This document shows positions 51,974 to 59,404 of a DNA stretch of 64,000 nt, in pieces. The DNA is from Deltaproteobacteria bacterium HGW-Deltaproteobacteria-13 (lineage in GTDB: Bacteria > Desulfobacterota > Syntrophia > Syntrophales > Smithellaceae): contig PHBJ01000010.1 in the NCBI GenBank assembly GCA_002840555.1, positions 62,001 through 126,000 of the forward strand, in the 5' to 3' direction. The first letter of the stretch is position 1. The number at the start of each line of letters is the position of its first letter. The position numbers and the translations under genes were made by a program. Under the pieces are notes generated by a model. The model did no database searches, was not told the origin of the DNA, and saw only the letters and a program-made list of their open reading frames with translations.

Positions 51974-52142
51974 CCATCCTCCGTTTTTTTGCTCACCCAT
52001 GCGCCGGGTTGTGCCGTCAACAAAGACAGTTCTGTCATTGAAAGCGCATTCTCTTCATAAGAACGTATTATAAATAGAACCTTAAATTGCCTGAAATTTC
52101 GACGATATAGCGAAAACGTCTTTTAGAACTGAAACAAGGTTA

Positions 52143-52427
52143 TCAGATAATCTCGTAACAGGTTTTTACATCCATGCCCGGTTCCAGCAGAGGGAAAAGG
52201 TTCTCCATATTTTTCATCAAATTGGCGGAATGCAGTTTCAGAGCATCCTTATCGCTGTATTTCTCATAAAAAATAATGGTCTTTTCATCGCCTCGGACGG
52301 TATGGGGGATGTATTCGAGACAGCCCGGTTCACTCGCTTTAATTTTGGGAACGATCTCTTTAAGCACATCTAGAGCCTCTTGTGTTTTTCCCTCTTTAAC
52401 TTTTAACGTTGCAATTAATGTAATCAT
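52143..52427 (-). CDS. ABM-domain protein (putative quinol monooxygenase YgiN-like)
   Basis: A 94-residue dimeric alpha+beta barrel protein. The pattern MITLIATLKVKEGKTQEALDVL, EPGCLEYIPH and FYEKYSDKDALKLHSAN fits the antibiotic biosynthesis monooxygenase family, with the central E-x-Y/W-x-S/D strand. Members act on quinols or haem, or are stand-alone proteins of unknown role. AAGGAG precedes the ATG, and a TTGACA-17-TATACT promoter lies upstream. Single gene. Confidence 0.88.
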   Translation of the reverse strand: MITLIATLKVKEGKTQEALDVLKEIVPKIKASEPGCLEYIPHTVRGDEKTIIFYEKYSDKDALKLHSANLMKNMENLFPLLEPGMDVKTCYEII

Positions 52428-52466
52428 GATCTTATCTCCTTCTTTAAAAAGACTTCTTGCGGATAG

Positions 52467-52495
52467 AGTATATGGACAAGGCCTTGGTGTGTCAA
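52467..52495 (-). promoter_or_regulatory. Sigma-70 promoter for the ABM gene
   Basis: Reverse strand TTGACA (52495-52490), exactly 17 bases, TATACT (52472-52467). The -10 ends 40 bases before the ATG at 52427. It sits at the 3' end of the secreted-protein gene. Confidence 0.75.
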
Positions 52496-52502
52496 AGATA
52501 TT

Positions 52503-52937
52503 TTATTTGGTATTCCACTTACCGTCGCCGCCATAACCTTCCCATGTGCCGCTGCCGGATAAATGTCCATCTTTAACGCTTATTTGACCGTTCCATTCGG
52601 CAATACCGGCGGAACCTTTGGCGTTGATTTCTCCTTTGGAACTTATTGTTCCGGTTATCGTACCTGATTGTATTCCGGAGAAGGTTCCTGATACAGTGCC
52701 ATCGGCAAAGATGGTTATCGAGAACGTTCCGCTGACAGGAGTGCTCATGACTTCACCGCCCCACTCACCGGATAGAGTTCCCTGATATTTTGCCGTATTC
52801 TTATTCTCGGATCCGGTTTTACTTTGCGCGTCCGCCGCAACCAGACTGCTGAAAATAAAAATAACGATGATGAAAAACTTAGCCGGATACGTTATGCCGG
52901 CCCAACTTACTTTCTTTTTTGTGTTTTCTTTGTTCAT
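52503..52937 (-). CDS. Secreted beta-rich protein, unknown
   Basis: A 144-residue protein with a signal peptide (AKFFIIVIFIFSSLVAADAQS, cut near residue 38). The mature ~100 residues are rich in Gly, Ser, Thr and Ile in alternating patterns, suggesting beta strands: SGEWGGEV, SGTFSITIFADGTVSGTFSG, GTITGTISSKGEINAKGSAG and SGSGTWEGYGGDGKW. No cysteines, no catalytic motif. It looks like a small beta-barrel or beta-solenoid exported to the periplasm or surface. The family is not recognised. Confidence 0.7.
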   Translation of the reverse strand: MNKENTKKKVSWAGITYPAKFFIIVIFIFSSLVAADAQSKTGSENKNTAKYQGTLSGEWGGEVMSTPVSGTFSITIFADGTVSGTFSGIQSGTITGTISSKGEINAKGSAGIAEWNGQISVKDGHLSGSGTWEGYGGDGKWNTK

Positions 52938-52978
52938 GAACTTCTCCCTTTTGTTTTATATAAAAGATGCTCTGCAAA

Positions 52979-54088
52979 TCAGATCATTTCCCGCAATTTC
53001 TCAACCTGCTTCAAGGCGCTGGAGATGACCTGATACATATCATAATATTTGTACTCAGCAAGTCTTCCGCCGAAGACAACATTTTTTTCCTGACTCTGCG
53101 CCTTTTGATATTCAGACAGTATGGCCTGATCCGCTTTCAGGTTCACCGGGTAATACGGCTCGTCCGGATCATCACACGGATATTCTCTGATCACAACCGT
53201 GCCCCGCGATAAATTAATGCTTTCGCGATAAAAGTGTTTGGGTTCAAGAATACGCGTATAGGGCACTTGCTGATCGGCATAGTTCATGATGCTGACGCCC
53301 TGGTAATCCTCCAAAGACATTTTCTCGATTTCAAATCTGACGGATCTCCAGCGCAGTTTTCCGTAACGATAGTCGAAATAACGGTCTATCGGGCCGGTAT
53401 AAACAATCGTCCTGGCCAGGGACCTCCAATAATCTCTCTTTTCAAAAAAATCCGTTTTCAATTCCAGAGAAACGCCTTCTAACAATTTTGTAAAAATAGG
53501 CATATAGCCTCCTATGGGCATCCCCTGGTAATGATCATTGTAATATATATTATCATAAGAGGTCCTTACCGGAAGCCTGGTAATCACTTCGGCGGGAAGG
53601 TCTCCGGGATCGCAATCCCATTGTTTGATGGTGTACCCCTTGATAAATGTTTCATAAAGTTCTGGGCCGATCAGACTGATCGCCTTCTCTTCAAGATTCG
53701 CAGGTGTTGGAATCGCGGGTATTTTTGATTTTAAAAATTCTCCGGCCTCGCCGGGCGTTAAAGTCAGATTATAAAATTGATTAATGGTTGCCAAATTGAT
53801 TGGCATCGAGTAAATTCTGCCGCCCGCGTTTGTCAGCACGCGATGCTGATAATGATTAAAATCGGCAAAGGAATTCATGTAATCCCAAATTTTTTTGTCC
53901 GGTGTGTGAAAAATATGAGGGCCGTATTTGTGGATGTTGATATTGGTTTCAGGATCGTCATAGGAATAGCAGTTGCCGCCGATATGGTCGCGTTTTTCAA
54001 TCACTAAAACTCTTTTTCCGGCTTTTTGTACTTCGTGAGCAAAGACCGCTCCGAAAAAACCGGCGCCAACTACGACAAAATCGTACAT
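52979..54088 (-). CDS. glf: UDP-galactopyranose mutase
   Basis: A 369-residue FAD enzyme that interconverts UDP-galactopyranose and UDP-galactofuranose, supplying Galf for LPS O-antigen or capsule. The FAD-binding VVVGAGFFGAVFAHEVQ starts at residue 5. HIGGNCYSYDDPETNINIHKYGPHIFHT, with the conserved His/Gly flavin site, and the later PVRTSYDNIYYNDHYQGMPIGGY active-site region are intact. No start Shine-Dalgarno is strong (GGAAAG), but the ATG fits. A consensus promoter is upstream. The glycosyltransferases at 26-30 kb could use its product. Confidence 0.95.
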   Translation of the reverse strand: MYDFVVVGAGFFGAVFAHEVQKAGKRVLVIEKRDHIGGNCYSYDDPETNINIHKYGPHIFHTPDKKIWDYMNSFADFNHYQHRVLTNAGGRIYSMPINLATINQFYNLTLTPGEAGEFLKSKIPAIPTPANLEEKAISLIGPELYETFIKGYTIKQWDCDPGDLPAEVITRLPVRTSYDNIYYNDHYQGMPIGGYMPIFTKLLEGVSLELKTDFFEKRDYWRSLARTIVYTGPIDRYFDYRYGKLRWRSVRFEIEKMSLEDYQGVSIMNYADQQVPYTRILEPKHFYRESINLSRGTVVIREYPCDDPDEPYYPVNLKADQAILSEYQKAQSQEKNVVFGGRLAEYKYYDMYQVISSALKQVEKLREMI

Positions 54089-54193
54089 TCTGAAGATACT
54101 TTCCTTTCTACGGGCGCATGAAAAAAAACATGGGCTGCAAAATCAGTTGCCCTGCTTATAAACGAAATACGATCATTTTATTTTTCTGCTGTG

Positions 54194-54222
54194 AGTATAT
54201 GAAGAATGATTTCCCGTGTCAA
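54194..54222 (-). promoter_or_regulatory. Sigma-70 promoter for glf
   Basis: Reverse strand TTGACA (54222-54217), exactly 17 bases, TATACT (54199-54194), about 105 bases before the ATG. The spacer's TTCA end and its -10 resemble the pabB promoter. Confidence 0.75.
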
Positions 54223-54288
54223 TGAAATACAGGAGGTGAAATATGCGGCCGATTGCGTTTCATCGCCGTTATAAAGTGCCGATGCGGC

Positions 54289-55392
54289 TTATAGTCCATC
54301 CGTAAAGAATCTCGCCTTTAAAATTCCTTCCGCCCACTCTCCCTCAGCCGTTGAGTCCCAAACAATGCCGCCGCCTATCCCCATCTCTCCCTTGCCGGTG
54401 GAGCGGTTGATCAGGGCCGTACGTATCGGAATATTAATAAATAAATCCTTATTGGGTTTAATATAGCCTATGGCGCCCGTGTAGATATTGCGGGGTTCCC
54501 GCTCAAGCTCGTGAATAATTTCCATCGCCCGGATCTTAGGCGCGCCGGTTACCGACCCCGAAGGAAAGAGGCTTTTAAATAAATTGTATAACGGCACATC
54601 AGGTTCAATATCCGCCGCAACCGTTGAGGTCATTTGAAACAGTGTTTTATAGGGGGTCACTTCACACAGGCGCGGCACATGAATATTCTTCCCGATACGC
54701 CCTAAATCATTGCGCAATAAATCGGTAATCATGATGTTTTCAGCCCGATTTTTTTCATCGTGCCGGAATTTATATCTTTCCCGTATATCATCAAATAAAG
54801 TGCCGCCCCGGGGCCATGTTCCTTTCATGGGTTTGGATAGAATAGCGTTTCCTTTTTTGTACAAAAACAATTCCGGCGAAAGGGACGCGATGCCGTATTG
54901 ATCGGTTTCAATAAATGCGGCATAGGGAACGGGCTGGATGTTAAACAGTCTTTGATACAAACCAAAAGCGCTGCCGTCAAAATCAAAGAGGATTTTCAGG
55001 CAATACGTAATCTGGTATACGTCGCCGGACTGTAAGTAGGAACGGATAATGTCAATATGTTCAAAATATTTTTCCGGGGAAATATTAAACCGCACATTCT
55101 TGACCTCCTCCGGATGACTTGCGGCAGCCTGTTTATTTTTACAGGATCGCGGTGTTTTAAAACAGCCCGCGTATATCAGGGGGAAGCCGTTAAGAGAATA
55201 AGAAGAAAAGGTTTCTTCAAACGCGTAGCCCAATTCGTATGAAAAAAATCCGGCGACATACAATCCCCGCGCCAGGGCCTCTTCCATTTTTTCAAAAGCC
55301 CAAATGACTTCATGAGGGCCAAAACAGGCTATGACGGAGACGGGATTATCAAAACACAGATTTGATTCTTTAAAATTAAAATTGATCTTCAT
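54289..55392 (-). CDS. pabB: Aminodeoxychorismate synthase component I
   Basis: A 367-residue chorismate-utilising enzyme of the PabB type for folate synthesis, converting chorismate with ammonia to 4-amino-4-deoxychorismate. The catalytic domain shows YQITYCLKILFDFDGSAF, the SPELFLYKKGNAILSKPMKGTWPRGG segment, IMITDLLRNDLGRIG, PSGSVTGAPKIRAMEII and MGIGGGIVWDSTAEGEW. PMKGT, rather than a PI(A)GT anthranilate-synthase form, supports PabB. There is no fused PabA or PabC domain and none adjacent, so amidotransferase and lyase must be elsewhere. Confidence 0.92.
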   Translation of the reverse strand: MKINFNFKESNLCFDNPVSVIACFGPHEVIWAFEKMEEALARGLYVAGFFSYELGYAFEETFSSYSLNGFPLIYAGCFKTPRSCKNKQAAASHPEEVKNVRFNISPEKYFEHIDIIRSYLQSGDVYQITYCLKILFDFDGSAFGLYQRLFNIQPVPYAAFIETDQYGIASLSPELFLYKKGNAILSKPMKGTWPRGGTLFDDIRERYKFRHDEKNRAENIMITDLLRNDLGRIGKNIHVPRLCEVTPYKTLFQMTSTVAADIEPDVPLYNLFKSLFPSGSVTGAPKIRAMEIIHELEREPRNIYTGAIGYIKPNKDLFINIPIRTALINRSTGKGEMGIGGGIVWDSTAEGEWAEGILKARFFTDGL

Positions 55393-55700
55393 ACGTCATC
55401 CTTTTAGATCTGGATGCCGCATTTGAGGGCTAGAACATGATCCGACAGAGAACTATTGTCTTTTCTTTTATGAGATTTCAATACTTCTTTTGAGCATTAA
55501 AACCGGGGAAAAGAAATTTCTTTCACGCGCGGAATATATGAAAAATAGTCTCCTGTGTCAATACCGGAAGAGATCATAAATCATCACCGGTATTATTCCG
55601 GCGGATGAAGACCGGGAAAAACAAAAAGATATCTATATTTTTCTCCGAAATATGGTAAAATTTAAGCGAATCAAAAAACAATTTGATATGCGGATATGCC
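55393..55700. other. 308-base gap holding the pabB promoter only
   Basis: Apart from the pabB promoter at 55533-55561 this stretch has no gene, RNA or strong hairpin that I can see. The right half is AT-rich and should contain the promoter of the plus-strand gene at 55701, but no good -35/-10 pair stands out. Confidence 0.5.
55533..55561 (-). promoter_or_regulatory. Sigma-70 promoter for pabB
   Basis: Reverse strand TTGACA (55561-55556), exactly 17 bases, TATATT (55538-55533), about 140 bases before the ATG at 55392. Confidence 0.75.
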
Positions 55701-56036
55701 ATGATCGACTACATGAAGAAGCATGAACGTTACGTAAAAGAGATGCTTGAAAAAAATCCGGCCCAAGAAGAATTAAGAGAGCTTCTCGTGTATCATGATA
55801 AACAGATTCAATGGATGCAGCACGAAAGACTGGTGCATCTTATTGTCATGCTCTTTGTCTGTTTTTTTACATTGCTTATTTTCGGATTCGCTATTATAAG
55901 AACATCCGTGCCGTCTATTATTCTTTCTGTGATTCTCCTGATCTTATCGCTTGCCTACATTCTCCATTACTACCGGCTCGAAAACTGTGTGCAGCAATGG
56001 TATTTGATTTCCAATCAAATCAGACAGCGGCTTTAA
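55701..56036 (+). CDS. Small membrane protein with two helices, unknown
   Basis: A 111-residue protein. Residues 1-40 are charged and helical (MKKHERYVKEMLEKNPAQEELRELLVYHDKQIQWMQHERLVH), then two membrane segments (about 41-62 and 68-88) and a short C-terminal amphipathic tail ending NQIRQRL. The fold resembles short proteins in Firmicutes and anaerobes that are annotated only as hypothetical membrane proteins. ATG 55701 is preferred; the frame opens at TTG 55683. No clear partner. Confidence 0.7.
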   Translation: MIDYMKKHERYVKEMLEKNPAQEELRELLVYHDKQIQWMQHERLVHLIVMLFVCFFTLLIFGFAIIRTSVPSIILSVILLILSLAYILHYYRLENCVQQWYLISNQIRQRL

Positions 56037-56167
56037 TAACAGTAACTGAGTCATAAAAAAAGCCTGTTAATTTTTTAAGACCTGTATTTTATGCCGTCAT
56101 CATTGATAGGTATTTTTGCGTCTATCATCTTGCGCCATAATATAAATTAACAGAAAGGAGAAAAACA

Positions 56168-56572
56168 TTGAGTCAGAATAAAATAGTAGCTCACTATCTG
56201 AACGGACAACTGTTTAAAGGAGTAGCCAACGATTTCTTCCCCAATAAAGAACTTTTTCATTTAGCTCCGATGGATGCCCCGCCGGGAAGCAAACTTGTGG
56301 AATTACAAATTACCGGCTTAAAAGCGCTGTTTTTTGTAAAGGAATATAACGGCAACCCGGATTATCATGAGACCAATGAATTCGATCCCTCGGTGCCTTT
56401 GGTGGGACGCAAGATAAAAGTTATTTTCAAAGACGGGGAATTAATGGTCGGTACAACGAATGGATATCAACCGATCCGTCCGGGATTTTTTCTCATTCCC
56501 GCCGACAGCAAGTCCAATAACGAGCGCTGTTATGTTATTACACCCGCGACAACTGAAATTATGCTGATCTGA
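56168..56572 (+). CDS. DUF6982-like uncharacterised protein
   Basis: A 134-residue soluble protein. It begins KIVAHYLNGQLFKGVANDFFPNKELFHLAPMD, continues VELQITGLKALFFVKEYNGNPDYHETNEF and repeats a related K-V-x-F-K-D-G-E-L-x-V-G-T strand pattern near residue 80. The layout fits the small family DUF6982 seen beside PilZ or GGDEF proteins in deltaproteobacteria; no function is known. It starts at TTG 56168, with AAGGAG at correct spacing. Two similar half-domains (~5-50 and ~75-120) suggest an internal duplication. Confidence 0.72.
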   Translation: MSQNKIVAHYLNGQLFKGVANDFFPNKELFHLAPMDAPPGSKLVELQITGLKALFFVKEYNGNPDYHETNEFDPSVPLVGRKIKVIFKDGELMVGTTNGYQPIRPGFFLIPADSKSNNERCYVITPATTEIMLI

Positions 56573-56633
56573 GGCCGGCGATTATTCCCCGATTCATTTA
56601 AACGGTAAAATTTAATATTTTATTATATTACTT

Positions 56634-57617
56634 TTAAAATATATTTCTCACGCGTTCAATATCCGCCTTGGCGTCGGCGACGATTCTCTCAATAAGGTCT
56701 TTGCACGTGGGAATATCTTTCACCAATCCGACGGATTGTCCCATCATCATAGGGGCGCTGTCAACATAACCGCATTCCCACGCTTCTTTAACTCTTTGTC
56801 CGGCAATGAGCGGAATAAGCTGTTCCAAACCACCGCCTTTTGCTTCCACAGCCAAAACCTCTTCAACGATCTTATTTTTTATTGCCCGGCCCTGCAAACC
56901 GATACTTTTACAGATAAGAGCCGTTTCATATTCCTGCCGTTTGATGAGTTCCTGTTTAATATTGTCGTGAACTTCGCACTCCTGCGTGGCGACAAAGCGG
57001 GTCGCCATCATCACGGCCTGGGCGCCTAAAGCAAGCGCCGCCGCAAAAGTGCGGCCATCGGCGATACCGCCTACCGTCACGACCGGAATTTTTACGGTTT
57101 CGGCAATGCGCGGTGTCAGGACCATCGAGGTTACGTCGTCATTGAGCGGATGGCCGCCTTCTTCAATACCCGCAGCGTAAATTCCGTCGTAGCCGGCCTT
57201 CTCGGCATGCACGGCATGACGCACCGATCCTACCTTGTGAAAAAGTTTAACACCCGCCTTTTTCAGGAGGCCTATGTATTCTTTCCCCACCACCTTGTCC
57301 AACGGAGTTCCGGATATTTCCAATCCTGCGACCTTTTCCTCCAGACAAACCCGCACAAACATTTTATGATGCTCGGCTGTAATATGTACGGAAGGCAGAA
57401 TGGTTACATTCACCATAAAAGGTTTGTCTGTCAGTTTTTTGGTCTCTCTGATGGCGTCGCGGAATTCATCCTCGGTGGAATAATTCCCCGCTGTCAGGTT
57501 TCCCATGCCGCCGGCGTTGGAGATAGCCGCGCAAAGCTTCGGCTTGCAAAGCCACATCATCGCGCCGCATATAATAGGATATTTAATTCCGAACATTTCG
57601 GTGATGGCCGTTTTCAT
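56634..57617 (-). CDS. Nitronate monooxygenase/enoyl reductase-like FMN protein
   Basis: A 327-residue FMN TIM-barrel of the NPD (2-nitropropane dioxygenase) family. It begins FGIKYPIICGAMMWLCKPKLCAAISNAGGMGNLTAG. The VTVGGIADGRTFAAALALGAQAVMMATRF phosphate-binding site and EEGGHPLNDDVTSMV loop are intact. Members oxidise nitronates or, as FabK relatives, reduce enoyl-ACP. The choice cannot be made from sequence. It lies 49 bases downstream of the enoyl-CoA hydratase-like gene, on the same strand. Confidence 0.9.
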   Translation of the reverse strand: MKTAITEMFGIKYPIICGAMMWLCKPKLCAAISNAGGMGNLTAGNYSTEDEFRDAIRETKKLTDKPFMVNVTILPSVHITAEHHKMFVRVCLEEKVAGLEISGTPLDKVVGKEYIGLLKKAGVKLFHKVGSVRHAVHAEKAGYDGIYAAGIEEGGHPLNDDVTSMVLTPRIAETVKIPVVTVGGIADGRTFAAALALGAQAVMMATRFVATQECEVHDNIKQELIKRQEYETALICKSIGLQGRAIKNKIVEEVLAVEAKGGGLEQLIPLIAGQRVKEAWECGYVDSAPMMMGQSVGLVKDIPTCKDLIERIVADAKADIERVRNIF

Positions 57618-57666
57618 TTTTTCTTACCTCTTTAATTTTGATCGCTATAATAAATTTTACTGAATG

Positions 57667-58392
57667 CTAATCCATCATGACCAGAGTATCAATCTTGCCT
57701 GTCGGCGGCATAAAATCTGAATCCAATACTTTAATAATATCGGCATACAGTCTCTTTTTCATTTCACCTAAAATCCCCCGCTTCTTCTGAAAAGTTTTGG
57801 CAAAGGCAATGGCTTGTATCATCAGGTCTTCCTGATTGGCGCAGGCTTTCACAATAATGTTATGCTTTTCCAGCTCCGGAGCGGTGAAACGATTTCCGGT
57901 AAACTGCATTTGTGATAATATATGCAACGGTATGGCTTTTTTAACAAAAGCGTTCATGCCCCACCTGAAAGGGATGCCGATGTTTACTTCGGGAAAGCAG
58001 AAGAAACCTTTGTCCGACCGCATAAATCGAAAATCGCAGGCACAACTTAATATTGAACCATTGCCGAAGGCGTGGCCGTTGATCGCGGCAATCACCGGTA
58101 CCGGATAAAGAAGCAGTTTTTTAAAAACCACATCCATCTCGTTGATAAAATCAACGACCGGCGTATGTTCATTTTTCTGCATTTGTCCCATAATCCACTC
58201 AACGTCTATGCCTTGAGAAAAATTCTTCTCGTCACTAGAGGTAATAATCAACGAGCTTATTGATTTATCGGCAATTATCTCATCGAGCATGGCGTTTAAT
58301 GTTTTGGCAAAAACAAGATTTTGCCTGTTTTCACCATTGGTCATGGTTATAATCGCTACGGTTTCATCTTTGACCCAATTCATGATAGACAT
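57667..58392 (-). CDS. Enoyl-CoA hydratase/isomerase family protein
   Basis: A 241-residue crotonase-fold protein. The CoA and oxyanion-hole regions are FSQGIDVEWI and VIAAINGHAFGNGSILSCACDFRFM. The second catalytic glutamate is in FCFPEVNIGIPF. The spacing is nearer to delta3-delta2-enoyl-CoA isomerases than to hydratases, as the usual first hydratase Glu (in A-G-x-D-I-K-E) is not found. It is co-directional with the FMN enzyme downstream. AAGGGAAAA precedes the ATG. Confidence 0.88.
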   Translation of the reverse strand: MSIMNWVKDETVAIITMTNGENRQNLVFAKTLNAMLDEIIADKSISSLIITSSDEKNFSQGIDVEWIMGQMQKNEHTPVVDFINEMDVVFKKLLLYPVPVIAAINGHAFGNGSILSCACDFRFMRSDKGFFCFPEVNIGIPFRWGMNAFVKKAIPLHILSQMQFTGNRFTAPELEKHNIIVKACANQEDLMIQAIAFAKTFQKKRGILGEMKKRLYADIIKVLDSDFMPPTGKIDTLVMMD

Positions 58393-58753
58393 ATTTTTTT
58401 CCCTTTCTTACTTCCCAAAATATATTATTAACAACCAGCCGGCGATCGTCTCTTGGCGACTCTTCCCGACCGGCGGTCATTTATAGTTACAATAAAAGCC
58501 TTAAATAGGCAAATATTAAGTTTAAAGAAATAACGGTGATTTTAAGGGTAACGGGCTTACGAAATGTTGTATGTCTGATCCGGTTTTACGATGGACTAAA
58601 AAAGAAAACTTCCCGAACCGGCCTGCAAGCAAGCCATTGAAAATTCGATATTTTCCCCCTGAAAAAACAGGTCCTCACTGGGAGAAAATGCTTAAATATT
58701 TAAGAATTTGAGAAATGATATTCGTGTTATTTTTAACTTAACGGCATCACATT
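58393..58753. other. 361-base gap without a gene
   Basis: Nothing codable here. GCCGGCGATCG (58439) and CGACCGGCGG (58468) form a weak inverted repeat. No promoter or terminator stands out. Confidence 0.4.
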
Positions 58754-58849
58754 TTAGAATAATTTAATGTATGCCACGATGACGGCAAAAACCACCAATA
58801 CCACCATCACAACATAATTAAACTTACGTTTTTCTTTAATCCTGGCCAT
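58754..58849 (-). CDS. 31-residue single-helix membrane miniprotein (copy 2)
   Basis: It starts with ATG 58849 six bases after AGGAG and ends in TAA at 58754. The product begins MARIKEKRKFNYV, followed by a 15-residue Val/Ile/Ala-rich helix and the tail YIKLF. The first 13 residues match the other miniprotein at 58900 at 12 positions, and both are exactly 31 residues. A basic juxtamembrane segment then a helix suggests an N-in inner-membrane peptide. The shared reading frame, ribosome binding site and length argue it is real. The role is unknown. Confidence 0.75.
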   Translation of the reverse strand: MARIKEKRKFNYVVMVVLVVFAVIVAYIKLF

Positions 58850-58899
58850 GGCTAACTCCTGTTTAGCTGTCTTTTATCCGCTTGTCGGTTCAACGCTTC

Positions 58900-58995
58900 T
58901 TAGTATAATTTGATAAAAAGAAATTCGGCAATCATGATAATCAATATAATCAACATAACATAATTAAATTTACGTTTTTCCTTGATCATGGCCAT
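58900..58995 (-). CDS. 31-residue single-helix membrane miniprotein (copy 1)
   Basis: ATG 58995 follows GGAGG by eight bases and the frame ends in TAA at 58900. The product is MAMIKEKRKFNYV, then a Leu/Ile/Met-rich helix, and ends FIKLY. Copy 2 lies 50 bases downstream, with its own ribosome binding site; the helices differ (LIILIIMIAEFLF against VMVVLVVFAVIVA) while the basic head is conserved. Selection on the charged head and length, not on the helix sequence, is implied. A longer frame to 59094 has no start signal and is rejected. Confidence 0.75.
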   Translation of the reverse strand: MAMIKEKRKFNYVMLIILIIMIAEFLFIKLY

Positions 58996-59335
58996 AGATT
59001 TACCTCCTGAGTTTTTTATTGTTAATATAACAATTTTCCCATTGCAATGATGGCATGGATAAATAAGATTATTTCCCGATCTGTTTTGTACCAAAGGGAA
59101 TTGCCACTCATTTTACTGCACATTCAGAATGCTAACTGCCGGTAAAACTCCACGGAAAATTATTAGAAGGATGGTGGAGTATAAAAAGTCAAATCGAATC
59201 TGTCAAGAAAATAATGACGACAAGAGACGGGATGATATCCAGGGATAAAAGTTTCCAAATAGTCTTGAATTATCCTTAGCAAAGTATTAGCTTACATTAA
59301 AAGTCTTTCCGGAAAAGTTAACTTGTCATTAAATG

Positions 59336-59344
59336 TGATATAAT
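59336..59344 (+). promoter_or_regulatory. Extended -10 promoter for the 4-HB-CoA dehydratase gene
   Basis: TGATATAAT (TGn then a perfect TATAAT at 59339-59344), 60 bases before ATG 59405. A loose -35 GTTAAC lies 16 bases upstream of the -10. The remaining sequence from 58996 to 59335 shows nothing clear. Confidence 0.6.
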
Positions 59345-59404
59345 AATTCCAGTTGATGAAGATGAAAGATTCCGTAATTTTAAAATTGAAGGAGGCATCA
59401 AGTC

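Noticed and set aside
51098-52060. 320-codon plus-strand open frame opposite the CoA-transferase
   Set aside because: Antisense shadow of a well-conserved gene; no family similarity and no ribosome binding site.
58996-59094. N-terminal extension of miniprotein copy 1 to a 64-residue protein
   Set aside because: GGAGG lies directly before ATG 58995 and the paralogue has the same short length.
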